Shown: positions 46,420-57,962, numbered from the stretch's first letter. The stretch: DNA of 64,000 bases from Nelumbo lutea (GCA_022828595.1 JAKGHH010000006.1:15310499-15374498), one strand, 5' to 3'. Made by a program: numbers and translations. Notes: generated by a model from the sequence alone, not told the origin.

Positions 46420-47409
46420 TAGGGGGCAAAAAAACCGAACTAACCAAAAAATTAATTAACCGAACCAATCGGTTCGGTTTTAATTTGATATTCTTAAAAT
46501 ACCGAAAACTTCAATTTGGTTTTGGTTAACCTTGTACAAAAATCGGTGGTTAACCGAACTGACCAATGTATATATAATGTATGTAGGGTATTATATATTA
46601 TATTTATATTTTTAAAATTGAATAACCTTACTGTTGCGTGTCTGTCACTCTGTCCGCCTTACCTCTCCATGTCCAAGAAAAAGTAAAAGCTTAACCTTAG
46701 TACCTTACCTCTCCATGTAAATTTGTTATTTTTAAAATCCAAATATCCAATAAACAAACACCTGTGCGTCTGTCTCCATTTGGCGCCTTTTAACTTTTTC
46801 CTCTTTTCAAGTTTTCCCTCTTGTAAATCTAAGCCGTAATAGGTAGTAGGCTTTCTCTCTCTTAGTATCTCTTGTGATTCTTCACCTTTTCCTCCTTGAC
46901 TCTCTCCGCCTTCCTAGTTTTCCTCTGGCGTGTCCTCCGACCGATGGCCTCTCAAGTCTCACATATTAGCCAATTCTCCTCTTGCTTCGATGCTTACCTA
47001 TGCCCCTTTCTCTCTTTGTCGCCTATCATCTCAGTCTCCGTCACACCAACCATCAAGACACTAGTCACCGCCTCAACTCCGGTTTTTTTTTGCTCACCCC
47101 TACAACAACCAACCAAGACACCAGTCACCGCTTCAACTCAGCCAGGACCGCCACCTCCCGGGCTCTGTCGCTGTTTCTCTCATCTCTTATCTCCGTGGCT
47201 CCGCCGCCTCTCAGGCTAGGTAATTTTTCCCTTTTTTTTCTTAATTTTGAGTGTAAAAAAAAAATTGAAAAACCGAATCACGATTAACTGGTCCACCGGT
47301 TAACCGGTTATTTCAATTCAATTTCAATTTAGATTTTTAAAAAATTGATCAAGTCAGTTCGGTTCAAAAAAACCCCACAATTCGGTTAACCAAACTGTGA
47401 GCACCCCTA
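46420..47409. mobile_element. Non-autonomous hAT element carrying gene-like sequence
   Basis: Ends TAGGGGGCAAAAAAACCGAA and TAACCAAACTGTGAGCACCCCTA-type text are inverted. The flanks GCTATAAG (46412-46419) and GCAGTAAG (47410-47417) match at 6/8. Subterminal zones repeat AACCGAA/GGTTCGGTT. The core (about 46630-47220) is CT-rich and looks like a plant 5' UTR and first exon, including a partly duplicated AAGACAC.AGTCACCGC. unit. No transposase is present. It may be a captured gene fragment. Confidence 0.65.
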
Positions 47410-47564
47410 GCAGTAAGTTTAAGGGGGAAATGTATATATGATTTGGCTCATAACACAGTGAAGGATAATTGGTGGGTGGGTTTTAAAAAACTCTAGCCTT
47501 TTGAATGTTGTTTCCTAATCAACACCCTGAATTGCAAAGCAGGAACAGGTATAATATTAAGCTC

Positions 47565-47740
47565 AAACCCTGAGTGTTAGCTTGGTACACATAGGTTTAC
47601 CAAGAAAAAAGGTTTGAATCCAGGTAATTAACACTGAATTCCTTTCCTTAGGCCCTGATTGGTAAGGATTAAAATATCGATACGCCCAATACCCTCAGGT
47701 GGATATCGGTGCGTGCTGATGATATGATTGGTACCTTTTT
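47565..47740 (+). mobile_element. SINE-like head followed by a GTATCG repeat
   Basis: TTAGCTTGGTACACATAGG (A-box-like) and GGTTTGAATCC (B-box, about 47611-47621) are followed by AAGGATTAAAATATCGATAC and GGATATCGGTGCG. The arrangement matches 38500-38700. Confidence 0.5.
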
Positions 47741-47869
47741 AATTTTATAGATTTGAGAGGATCCTCACCCAGTATTTTTTAAAGTTTTAAATATTTTAAG
47801 AAACCTTATATTAGTGTATTCTTGCATATCTTGATGCATCGGTTAAGAAGTGGTAGAAATTAAAGCTTT

Positions 47870-48425
47870 AAGTTGTTGGTAGAAAAACTTCAACCCTCAA
47901 ATTTGATTTAGTACTTAAATTTTAAAATGTGCCACTGCAATACCTAAATTCTTGAAATCTGTTAGTTTAGTCCAAAATTATTAATCGATGTTATGTTTAA
48001 ATCCCTTTTCATTGCAATTGGGCACTACTGTTTACTTTATGCCCTAACTTTTCTCTCAAAGAATCAGTGTTTTTCGTTAGAGAAGTTACATGAAAAAGCG
48101 TTGGAGAAGACAATGCCGTTGCTGAAGAAGAAGGATTTGGACCACCGTTCTTGCCAGAGAAGACAAGTAATTCTTGTCGTTGATAGGGAAGACACTCAAG
48201 ATAAAATGATCTCAAAAATATTAAAAAGGGTAGTTTTTATATTTTTAAAAAATTTAAGTTAAGCATGTCGTTACATGATACAAATAACTGAAATTGTTAA
48301 TGATAAATACTAAATTGACAGTTTTTGGTAATTCAACTATTACAGTGGCATGTTTTGAAGTTTAGGTATTAAGTGAGACTTACCCCAAAGTATAAGGTAT
48401 TAATCTGCAATTTACTCTTTTATCT
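47870..48425. mobile_element. Mutator-like MITE (approximate ends)
   Basis: The left side (AAAATGTGCCACTGCAATACC) and right side (TTACAGTGGCATGTTTTGAAG) are inverted. The right end CCCCAAAGTATAAGGTATTA matches the right end of the element at 37964. The interior contains a GC-richer, Lys/Arg-coding stretch (48060-48200) that may be captured sequence. Target duplication not resolved. Confidence 0.55.
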
Positions 48426-48751
48426 CGACCCAATTCTAGTAGCTATCGGCTTTCTCTCAACCAATATGATGAATCCAAAGTCCAAACTGCTATGACCATG
48501 ATCAAGTGGAGTTAATCCATAGTTCCTTAATTGTAACCCAATAGATCCAAATTAAAATTAGCAGTGCAACATTCAACAAACTTTTCTAAAAATAGAGACC
48601 GACAAAGTGGGGATCCCAGCCCAGCTTCCCCAGGAGGGGATTTGATGTCCATTCAACACTTTGACAAAGAAACTCTTCATTTGTAATCCTTACCACAATA
48701 TATATCTTCTATTCTTTCTATCTTGGGGTCTCAGTAAAACCTGGTTTGATG

Positions 48752-49140
48752 TAGGGATGTCAATTGGACTGGATTTGGCCAATCCGATCCAGTCCAATGT
48801 GAGTCCATTACAAATCGACGTGGTCCAATCCAGTCCAATGAATATTTTGGACCATTTTGGATCGGTCCAAAGACTGTCCAATCTGTTCAAATTCCTATTA
48901 ATTTAGATTGGTTTCAACTCAAACCTGGTCCATTTACACCTATGTTATTATCTTCTATCAATGGATCAGATAGGCTCGATCCAATATAAATTCATTATGG
49001 ATGGACCAGGTCCAATCCAATGTCATATTGGTCCATTCAGTCCATCCAAATTCAATATGTCTTGTTGGCCTGTTCAATCTATCCAAATTGATTTTGATTT
49101 GGATGGAGTCCAACCCAAAACTGGTCCATTGATACCCCTA
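48752..49140. mobile_element. hAT-type MITE with GGTCCAAT-type repeats
   Basis: Ends TAGGGATGTCAATTGGAC and GGTCCATTGATACCCCTA are inverted. The flanks GTTTGATG (48744-48751) and ATTTGATG (49141-49148) match at 7/8. The interior is full of TCCAATCCA/TGGATTGGA-like words. Confidence 0.85.
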
Positions 49141-49404
49141 ATTTGATGTTCATGAGTCTTTCTTTAACATAGTTTGCATTTGTATCAGATAGGCTCGATC
49201 CAATATAAATTCATTATGGATGGACCAGGTCCAATCCAATATGTCATATTGGTCCATTCAGTCCATCCAAATTCAATATGTCTTGTTGGCCTGTTCAATC
49301 TATCCAAATTGATTTTGATTTGGATGGAGTCCAATCCAAAACTGGTCCATTGATACCCCTAATTTGATGTTCATGAGTCTTTCTTTAACATAGTTTGCAT
49401 TTGT
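48965..49404. repeat. 220-bp tandem duplication over a MITE end
   Basis: 48965-49183 and 49184-49404 are nearly identical (one 2-base insertion and one or two substitutions by eye). Each copy holds the right half of the hAT MITE, its end GATACCCCTA and 43 bases of flank. The duplication therefore arose after the MITE insertion. Confidence 0.9.
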
Positions 49405-50013
49405 CTCTTTGCTTTCAGCCTCACCAGTTCTGATAGTATTCTGTGTTATTACTAGTATCACAACGACATACCTCCTCGACCTCAGATCAGAACTTCTACA
49501 TGCTAGCATCACACAAGTGTCTGGTATACATGGTTCAAGTTGAAGGTCCCATTTATTTTTCCAGAAGTCGTTTATTTGGGTAAATATGCTTACCCATATA
49601 ACATATTTATACGGTAAATAAGATAATGACTATTTTAGCCATAAAAAACCATTATTAAAAGGTGCAATTTTGTTCCATCAAGTGTTGACAACTTTCCCCC
49701 AGGTAAAAGAGTTACCCACCTAGTAGATGTGTATACCTAGGAGAAATGAAATTTTCATGAACCCCACATAAATCTGAAAAAGGAATATAGATCTCTTGTT
49801 CAATAGGAACCACAATCCCATTAACCAACTTTCCCTCTTCTCAAAATCCGAAAAAAGAAAAGGCCTGAAATCAACCTAATAACCAGCAAAAAGGGAAAAA
49901 TGCTTAATGCAATGTCAATATGTCATTGGATTGGGTGAAAATGGCCTTGTTTTGGTGTCAATGAACCTGTATGGCTAGGTACATATTGGTTTGTGTAAGT
50001 AGGTCGATACTCG
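49405..50013. other. Intergenic DNA
   Basis: Nothing recognised. Confidence 0.4.
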
Positions 50014-50016
50014 TTA

Positions 50017-50536
50017 AGCTACGTTTGATTGTAGTGCAATTTTATTTGCACTAGTACAAATGCATGGGAGTGCAAATGAAAAAATGCAAATTCTTATTTA
50101 ATTTGGTTTTGGGTTTTACTTTATTCAGCTTCATATCTTAGGCTGTGTTTGGTTGCAATGCAAATAAATTTGCACTAATGTGTTGTGGCAGTGCAAATGA
50201 TTCAAGTGTAAATTCTGACCTATTTTTGTTTCAAAATTTAGCTTATTATGTTTAATTGCATTACAAATGAAGTAAATTAAGACATGAAGCAGAACAAAGT
50301 AAAACCCAAAACAAAATTGAATGAGAATTTGCATTTTTTTCATTTGCACTCCCATGTATTTGTACTAGTGGAAATAAAATTGCACAGCAACCAAAGACAG
50401 CCTTAATTTACTTCATTTGTACTACAATCAAACAATATAAGATAAAATTTGAAACAAAAATAGATCAAAATTTACACTCAAATCATTTGCACTGCCATGG
50501 TTTATTTTTTTTTTTGCATTGCAACCAAACACAGCC
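50017..50536 (-). mobile_element. Outer MITE of a nested pair
   Basis: Left AGCTACGTTTGATTGTAGTG and right TTGCAACCAAACACAGCC are inverted ends, with TTA outside both (50014-50016 and 50537-50539). It is interrupted at 50138-50405 by a second copy in the opposite orientation: its GCAAATTCTTATTTAATTTG is the reverse complement of text in the inner copy. Confidence 0.85.
50141..50402 (+). mobile_element. Inner MITE of a nested pair
   Basis: GGCTGTGTTTGGTTGCAATG at the left and GCAACCAAAGACAGCC at the right, with TTA at 50138-50140 and 50403-50405. A complete 262-base Tourist-like copy of the same family as its host. Confidence 0.9.
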
Positions 50537-50539
50537 TTA

Positions 50540-51656
50540 ATACCATGCAAGAAATATGATCTAGTGAGAAAACTCCTACAGCTCTTTATGAGAAAAATAA
50601 CATTTGAAGTTGAATTTTTTTAATATATATCTAAGTCGATTTGGTCATTAGATCTTCAACTAACAAGGAAAACTTGTGTTTTCTTTGCTGTTTTTTATTC
50701 ATTCCTTCAAGTTTCAGTAGATTTATATGGTTGGATGCCTGAAATACATAGATATATTTTACAAATATATTGAGCCCTTATTGAAACTGTGATGTTTTGC
50801 TCATATAAATAAATCTATGGGTTTTCTCAAAATTTTGAGGAAAAAATAAAACAAAAGTTGCAAAAGAATTCTAATATTTGGCATGATCTTAATGGTAAGG
50901 AAGAACCATATGAATCTATGGATCATCTATTAAATCTATGGATCCATCAACAATTTATATAAAAATAAATAAAACAAAACAATTTTTTGGTAATTTTAAA
51001 AAATAAAGAGACAGAATAATAATTATTTTAATATTTAGATTTTATGGATCTTTCCCCAATCATATGGATCTAATATATTTTCAGAATAATAATTTATTTT
51101 TTGTAATAACTATTTAGTATTTTAATTTAAAATAAAATAACATATTGATGGTTAGTAATATTATAAGGCAATATAGCCATTGGTTAACATATTAAGACTA
51201 AGTAGAGTTAAACTTGGATTTCAATTGAACAATCTAGGGGGTTCGACAACATGGTTGGTTTTGTTTTTTGAAAACAAAAACAACTGCCCTGGCAGCAAAC
51301 ACAACATACGATAGTTTAGGGCCTATTTGGAAAGGTTTCTGCATTGATTGAGATATTTCAGAGAAACTACCTAACTTCATGAGAAAATTTATTTTGACTC
51401 ATTAAACCTATTTTTGGCTTTCTAGATCTTCATCAAACATGGCACAGTGGATTTTTGAGAGGACTGAAGTGTAGTGGATGCTGGCTGTCCATGTGTAGAG
51501 CCCATACAGACGATGGGAGCCAATGATGGGCCCCACACAATTCATAAAATACATGACTTGAGTGCCCCATTATCAATTTATCATTGATTCCACAGCCTGC
51601 TAGACAGTCATTGGGTTCAACTAATCAGAATTACACACAGATAGCCTATAAACTAT
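50540..51656. other. AT-rich intergenic DNA
   Basis: Nothing recognised apart from a run of AT-rich sequence at 50870-51140. Confidence 0.4.
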
Positions 51657-52520
51657 GGGTCCGTTTGATTCACAATTAGAATCGGAATTGGAGTGGCCCA
51701 TTCCGATCCAACCATTTGGTTGATCAGAATCGGATTCCCATTCCCATTCCCATTCTAGACCGAATGGTTATTTTCCCTAGAAATGTTCCACCTCTCTATT
51801 TCTTTTCTTGACAAAAAAAGAAAAACCATTTCAACCCAAGCCCTACTTGACCCCAAACCTCATTGTCTCACAGGCCTTCCTGCATCCAAGTTCGCCATTG
51901 AAGACAACCATCTCTGGAGAGGTAGGACCAGTCGGCAGTCGAGAGCCGGTCATCCTTCCTATATCTCCTCTCTTCTTTCGCTCCTTCTCTCTCCCTCTTC
52001 CTCCTCCCCTCTGTTGCCACCACTGCTACTAATACTTCTGGCGGTCAGTATTAGCAAATTCTATTCTTCCTCCCCCTCATTTCTTCTTCCTCCACCTCTT
52101 CTTCCAAATCTTTGTCTAGCCAAACAAAGCTTGGAATCCAACCCCTTCTTCTTCTTCTTCTTCCTCTTCTAAATCTATATCGTTGCCACTTTGACCTGTG
52201 CATGGGCCAGTCCGGGCCAAATTCGGGCCAGACTTTTGTGTTTGTATTAACAGAATATACTTAGGCCTGAGCCCAGCCTGACCATCAGGCCTAGGTCTTG
52301 ACTCTTGAACCCGAGGTTTGCCCTTTTATAAAACCCGAAACTTGGGCTCGAGCCCGAGCTTGAGCCTGCTAGCTTGAAATCCTATCCAAGCCCAATATAA
52401 ATCGGGCCAAGCCAGGCCAGCCCATCAGGCTACCTGGCCCAATTATTGTCTAAACCAAACATGTATCAAGAATAGGTGATTCTGATTCTGATTCTTGTAG
52501 ATTTCAATTCCAATTCTGAT
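51657..52520. mobile_element. GAATC-type element with gene-like core (right end unclear)
   Basis: The left end GGGTCCGTTTGATTC and the adjacent AGAATCGGAATTGGAG-type words match the MITE at 36626. Similar GATTCTGATTCTGATTC words lie on the right (52480-52520). Between them are a CT-rich, UTR-like segment (51840-52170, with a CTT run) and a second, hAT-type element (52191-52452). The right inverted end was not found, so the extent is tentative. Confidence 0.45.
52191..52452. mobile_element. Degenerate hAT MITE related to the 60.7-kb element
   Basis: Aligns with 60684-61251: TTGACCTGTGCATGGGCC, then TATTAACAGAATATACTTAG, GAGCCCGAGC words, and the right side GGCTACCTGGCCCAATTATT. It is shorter and more mutated. 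No target duplication was seen. Confidence 0.65.
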
Positions 52521-52839
52521 CTTGACCATGAACTAGACAGACCGACCCTATGTTTTGTGAAAAATCTTGAGAGCCAAATTGGCTGTCAATCAGCCAGTTG
52601 AAGGGCTGTTCACTTCAGCCTCTTTGAATACCTTATGCAAAACGCCTTGTCAAGATTGTTCGAATTCTGGTTTCTTTGGACAATTAAGCTATTTGTTAAG
52701 AAATAAAGCTTATTTTATTTCTGCAACTGAACCAGAACAGCTGAACCAAAGCTTGTCTTCAACTCAGCCCGGGCGAAAGGATCACATCTGTTGGGACCGT
52801 CCATGGAGCAGTTCTTCCTTGCGATCCCCAAATAAATAA

Positions 52840-53005
52840 GGACAAACCAACAATGAAATTTTGAAAAGAAAAAAAATTCTCTGCTAGAAGATCATGCAAT
52901 GTTTTAAATTTTAACAAATTGAAGCAGATGTGAACTCTCGGTCTCAAATGGAGGGATCAGGCATGCCAATCACCTCAACAGCTCAACTACAAGGTCGTTG
53001 GTTGT
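52840..53005 (-). mobile_element. SINE-like piece, minus strand
   Basis: The minus strand gives an A-box-like TTGTAGTTGAGCTGTTGAGG (52974-52994) and, 30 bases on, a B-box-like GAGAGTTCACATC (52928-52942). This is the spacing of a tRNA-derived SINE promoter. The 3' end is unclear. Confidence 0.5.
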
Positions 53006-55562
53006 TTTGTTTAATAAGAAGTAAAATATATGCTTCACGGTTTCACAAACTTTTCAAAATATTCAGTTCAGTTAAAGCCCTAAAGATAGTGCAAATATTA
53101 CAATGGCTGAATAGCCCTTGTTTTTCAAAAATAATTTATGAAACCCAGTTGGTATTTGGTAAGAAACCTAAAGATCAGTAACAAAAGGGAACAGATATGT
53201 TCAAAATACCATAGACATTGGTGAAGACCCCTTTTATCAATAACAATTGTTTCCAATAAATAGCTAACAAGGAAAAAGAAAACCAAAGTTTGCACCAACT
53301 AGCTCAATTGCCATGCATAACAACCTACCTCCTCCTTTAAAAACTCTCATTGTCCCACTTATTATTCTGTTTCCCCTTGTATGGTTCTCATCCTGCTTTC
53401 CTTGACAATTATTCATAACCTGGAAGTGTCTCTTCAGATGGTACACAAGAAAGAAGAAACAATTTCATGTTTCTACAAGTTTCAGCAAGCATTCAATTTG
53501 ACCCCACCGAGGTATCAAATACAGCCTTGTAAGAACCATTTGCTCAACACATTTTGCAACATCACTACAAGCTTTTATCGAGAAACCATTATCTGTATTA
53601 TTTAAGCTCCTAGCTATTAGAAAATTTTACAAAGAAAATAGACATCTATCTAGTTACAGGCAGAGGCTCCTACTTTACACTGTTCAATATCATAAAACTC
53701 CAAAATACAAAAACAATGTACAGAAATACCAGAAATACCATGTACATAGCATTAGCCCAAGTAAATGCAGAAAGAGAGAGATCCAAACTATGGGAGAAAG
53801 GGTAAGGCTTAGGCTCCATTTACCCTGCATCCACAATTTAAACATAGTGTAGAACCAAATGGGGAGTTTTGAAATTCAAGCAAAGATAACTTGCCAAAAT
53901 TGAGCAAGTTGGATGAACCTAACAATGGATGTACATTCTCTTGAATGACTCAAGTATGAGAATTTATTTAGAGAGGAAATGGAATTTTAAGCTGTGTGAT
54001 GCGGGGGGTGAAAGATCTAAGATGCTGAGTTGTAGATGAACTACTTAAGCTTCAAACCAAAAGCTATCAAGGCCATTACTCAACTTATGACCGGAATTTG
54101 AGAGGTTGGAGTAGTGCCAAGTATGAAAAAATATCAAATTACCTGCACAATCAAGATTTCATCATCCAAACATCAATTGAGAGCTCTACAAAATCTTTAC
54201 AAACATCTGATAGGTTTATGATAGGATTCTTATTTTTTTATTGCTTTTAATTTTTAAATTCCGAATTTGTTATTTACTATCTATTTTGATTGGATTTAGT
54301 TCTTTCTTTTATCAGAAATTCATGCCAATATGTAATGGGATCAAATGGAATCTCACTGGATGGGCTATATAAAATAGAATAGTTCATATTACACCAAAGA
54401 CCATCCTACTGAAAATTGGTGGAAGAGCCTAGCCACCTTTGGATTTTCATATGTGATATATCTATGAGGTATTCATTTCCTCTCTGAGATTCCAACCTAC
54501 TTTATTTTGATGGTAAGACAACTTCAATGTAAATGGTCGAGAACTCAGAACAGGGTCACTTGGTGTTTCCACGGCTAGAAGGGTGGAGACTGTTAAAATG
54601 GGTTGCCAGGAAGTTGTTTGTTTGGCTTGATTTAAGAACAGGGTCACTTGTTGTTTGTTTGCCAGGTGACTGTTAAATGGGTTGTTGTTTGTTTGTTTGC
54701 CACTTGGTGTTTCAGCAAGTTTGAAGGTTTCAGAGAGTGTTTTCTATTCAAGCTGTGAATGAACCATTGTGATATTGAGAGAATATAACTATCTGAATAA
54801 TTACGGGATGATTGAAATTTAGAGGTGTACTTTTCTCAAGTTCAGTTACTCTGTTTTTAATGCTTATCCTCATTACATAGGTTTGCGTGGTCATAGAACC
54901 CCTATCAACTCAGGACAGCGAAATTGGACAAACAAATTCCTGATCCTTTTTTTTTTCTAGTTTCATTATTAATCATCAAAAGTTATATGTAAAGCTTGAA
55001 AAGTATTCATAATTCAAACAGCATATAATCACTGCCATAGGAGAGTAACTTCAAATGATCTATAACTTTAATATGTTGAAGGTCTAAAGGTAACAACCCT
55101 GCAACATGAGGGGCCTTCCAGACTAGGCACAGCAGGTAATTTGAAAATAGCATGGATGTACTTAAGTAACTTTGCCATCAGCTGTATGAATCACTCCCTC
55201 ATACCCACCCCCTCTTATCTGATGTTCTTTCTTGGATTGAGCACACTTGTCTAAGTGTTTTATACATGGTTAGGTATCCCCCCCCCCGATTGAGCACACT
55301 TGTCTAACTTTCATTTGAATCAATCCAAGGGACTGCAACATTGCACCATCCAATTTTCTAAAGTTAGATTAATAAGATGAGAGAAAAGAAGTGGAAGAAA
55401 GAAGAAATTACTTCACAGCTACAAAACAAAGAATGCCTCAATTGAAATCTTATTATACAAAGGAACAAGCTGATGATCAAAAACATCTATGATATATATT
55501 GCACACTGAACAATTAGAGCTGTGGGATATTGCAGAATGTTCAAAGACTTCATACAAACTAG
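53006..55562. other. Intergenic DNA and 3' flank of the TPR gene
   Basis: Mostly featureless. A locally rearranged segment at 54545-54720 repeats ACAGGGTCACTTG, GACTGTTAAA.TGGGTTG and TTGTTTGTTTGCC. 55235-55310 contains a short duplication (TTGAGCACACTTGTCTAA, twice) around a C-run. The last 260 bases before 55563 should include the 3' UTR of the TPR gene. Confidence 0.5.
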
Positions 55563-57962
55563 CTATGAATCATTTTTGGAGGAGCCTTTGGAATGCAAAC
55601 TAAAGAACATGCACTTATCTTTCATGGCCTCAGCCTCAGTTCCATATTCTTTAAATCTGTATTCTTCCTTCTTGAAGGAAGATGGAACCTTTCCTTCACT
55701 ATAGCATTGACTACACAGGCTGAAATGCAATTTCATCTCCCTGAAGCGGGATCCAATAATGGGATAGCGGCATACCGAGCATGCATGCCGACCATGGCGG
55801 GTCCTGTCCCCATTTTCAAGCTTCACCAGAGTGGCCATGATCCCAAAACCCCAATCAGGGTCATCAAACATCACAAGAAACTCAGGAAAGGAAACCATGG
55901 AATCATCTGCTTCTCCATGGATTTCCATAATTTCACTGACCCCATGGGATGGGATATAGATGGCCCTCAACAATTTGATATACTTGAGAGCATCAGCTTT
56001 CTTGATCTGGGCACTGCCTTCATTCATAGGTCGCAGTGCATCGAATGCCACACGTTTCCGCTTGTCAGGAGGGCCACTACAAATAGGAGCCACAACAGCA
56101 TAGAACATACTCAAATCCACCCTACCTGAGCCTGCACCATCCAAGTCAGATAGAATCTTCTCATTGATGGCTTTTACAGCTCCTTGGAAAGTCTCTGGCT
56201 TCAAGAAACTGAGCAATTTTCGGAGAATTCCCTCCAGTGCAGCCTTGCGGATGGATTTCTCAGGAGCACCACTTCCTGAATAGGAAACTGGAACCTCCGT
56301 TTCAGTCATTTCCTTCTTCAGAACATCCACATTGCAACGGTTCAACCTAGTGAGCCTTTGGAAAGCCCTGATTGCAAGAGCATTTGCCAACTCCTGCCTC
56401 GTGGTAGTCTTCTGGCCCACTCTCTTAAACTTTGACAGCTCCACCACAAGAAAAGCGCTCTCCCCTTCAGCACTTCCGTTCCCCTTGAACCTCTTTTTCT
56501 GCAGTTGTTTCAAATGAGCAATTGCATCATGTAGTTCAACCCTGTTTGTCATCTTGAAAGCCTCCTTTAGGGCTTTCTTGGATTCATCAGACTCTCCAGC
56601 TCCCAACAAGGACACAGCTTTGTTGAGCTGCGCCCGCCAATGATTTGGCCACACAGCCAGTACCCTAGTATACATCTCCGAGGCTCTCTGATACCTTCCC
56701 ATATCCATATAAAGCCCACCCAAATTGTATAGAGCGTCCAAATGCCCTGGCTTCAAATCAATGGCCTTCTGAAACTCCTGAACTGCCTTCTCGTCCTCCC
56801 CCATCGCATGCAAGGCCGAACCCAGATCGCAGTGTGCATCAGCATAATCCGGTTTCAAGAAGATAGCCTCCTCCAGTGCCTTCTCAGCGGCTCTATACTC
56901 TCCGACCCCGAAAAGCGCACTGCCAAGAAGCTTTAAAGCCCTGAAATGGGTCGGACAAAGAATCGCGGCCTCTCTGTAATGTTCGCAAGCACTTAAAACC
57001 ATGCCTTCCCCCTCGAGAGAAATCCCGAGATTAACGTGAATTTGGGGAAGAAGGTAAGCCCACTGGTTCCCACCGGCTTCGGCAGCCTCAAGAGCGAGCA
57101 AAAATTCCTCCTTTGCCTCCCCGTAGCTGCCAGTAGCATAGAGACAATTCCCTGCCCTGAAATGCGGCTTCACATCAGTCGGTTGAACCTCACAAGCTCG
57201 CTTGAAGCTCACCAAAGACTCTTTAAAGAGCTGGTGCTCGTACAGAACCCGACCGATCGCCATGTGCCTGTCGAAAGCTTCTTCCCTCGACCTGACCCCG
57301 TCGGCTTTGCTTCTCAAGACCCCTAATTCCTTCACGAATGCAGCATAGTCATGCCCGGACTCGTCCCAGAAGACTCTTTTCTCCGAAAGCTCCGAGGAGG
57401 GTCCGAATTCCCTAGACCAACCGGGGTCGGAGTAGACATCCAGATTGTCCCCTTTCATCTTTCCATCCTTGGCCTGCTTCGCTTTCAACCTCTTCACCAG
57501 AATTTCCAAATCATCGACTATCTTCCAGGTGTCGTCAAAGACGATACCATGGTTCGGAGACGCCGCCCATGCAGCAGTTCTCTGCTTCTTGTTTGACTCC
57601 ACCATCCGGTCATCGGCAATCGAAGACGAAGAGGCTTCAGAAGGCAAGGAAGCTTTGGCGGCCTCCTGGTTGAGATCTAAACCGAGGGCATCGAAGTCAC
57701 GGTCGACATCACCAGCACCGTCGTCGTAGGTCCGAAGAAGACCTTCATAAGAGAGACCCTTCTCGCCGTCGATGAACTCACCGTAGGTTTTAAAGACCTC
57801 GTCAAGGATGGCATTAATCTGCTCGTCGCTGAACTTAACCCTAGGGTTCACAGCGACGACGAGAGACGCCATTTCTTCTCTATTAAGGCCTCCATCTTTG
57901 TTCACGTCGAATTGCTGGAAAATTCGCTTCACCTTCTCTGCTCTGCTTCCCCTTGAAGCCAT
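55563..57962 (-). CDS. EF-hand, TPR and zinc-binding protein (At1g05150/At2g32450 type)
   Basis: A plant protein of unknown molecular function, predicted to bind calcium and act as a TPR scaffold; 799 residues, close to the ~800 of its Arabidopsis relatives, and intronless. Seen: a canonical EF-hand loop at 19-30 (DVNKDGGLNREE, Asp-Asn-Asp-Gly-Asn-Glu pattern); a linker with FWDESGHDYAAFVKEL; a block of TPR repeats at about 225-480 with the W/LG-Y-A-F-A-P pattern, for example DAHCDLGSALHAMGEDEKAV and DALYNLGGLYMDMGRYQRAS; a degenerate EF-hand-like pair at about 600-710; then a ZZ-like Cys cluster CSVC...CSQC at about 730-755. The start is the first ATG, followed by MASRGSRAEKVKRIF, as in relatives. 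No breaks; codon use is GC-richer than the surroundings. Confidence 0.95.
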   Translation of the reverse strand: MASRGSRAEKVKRIFQQFDVNKDGGLNREEMASLVVAVNPRVKFSDEQINAILDEVFKTYGEFIDGEKGLSYEGLLRTYDDGAGDVDRDFDALGLDLNQEAAKASLPSEASSSSIADDRMVESNKKQRTAAWAASPNHGIVFDDTWKIVDDLEILVKRLKAKQAKDGKMKGDNLDVYSDPGWSREFGPSSELSEKRVFWDESGHDYAAFVKELGVLRSKADGVRSREEAFDRHMAIGRVLYEHQLFKESLVSFKRACEVQPTDVKPHFRAGNCLYATGSYGEAKEEFLLALEAAEAGGNQWAYLLPQIHVNLGISLEGEGMVLSACEHYREAAILCPTHFRALKLLGSALFGVGEYRAAEKALEEAIFLKPDYADAHCDLGSALHAMGEDEKAVQEFQKAIDLKPGHLDALYNLGGLYMDMGRYQRASEMYTRVLAVWPNHWRAQLNKAVSLLGAGESDESKKALKEAFKMTNRVELHDAIAHLKQLQKKRFKGNGSAEGESAFLVVELSKFKRVGQKTTTRQELANALAIRAFQRLTRLNRCNVDVLKKEMTETEVPVSYSGSGAPEKSIRKAALEGILRKLLSFLKPETFQGAVKAINEKILSDLDGAGSGRVDLSMFYAVVAPICSGPPDKRKRVAFDALRPMNEGSAQIKKADALKYIKLLRAIYIPSHGVSEIMEIHGEADDSMVSFPEFLVMFDDPDWGFGIMATLVKLENGDRTRHGRHACSVCRYPIIGSRFREMKLHFSLCSQCYSEGKVPSSFKKEEYRFKEYGTEAEAMKDKCMFFSLHSKGSSKNDS

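Noticed and set aside
55593..56129. 178-codon frame opposite the TPR gene
   Set aside because: Lies wholly inside the well-supported coding sequence on the other strand; a shadow frame.
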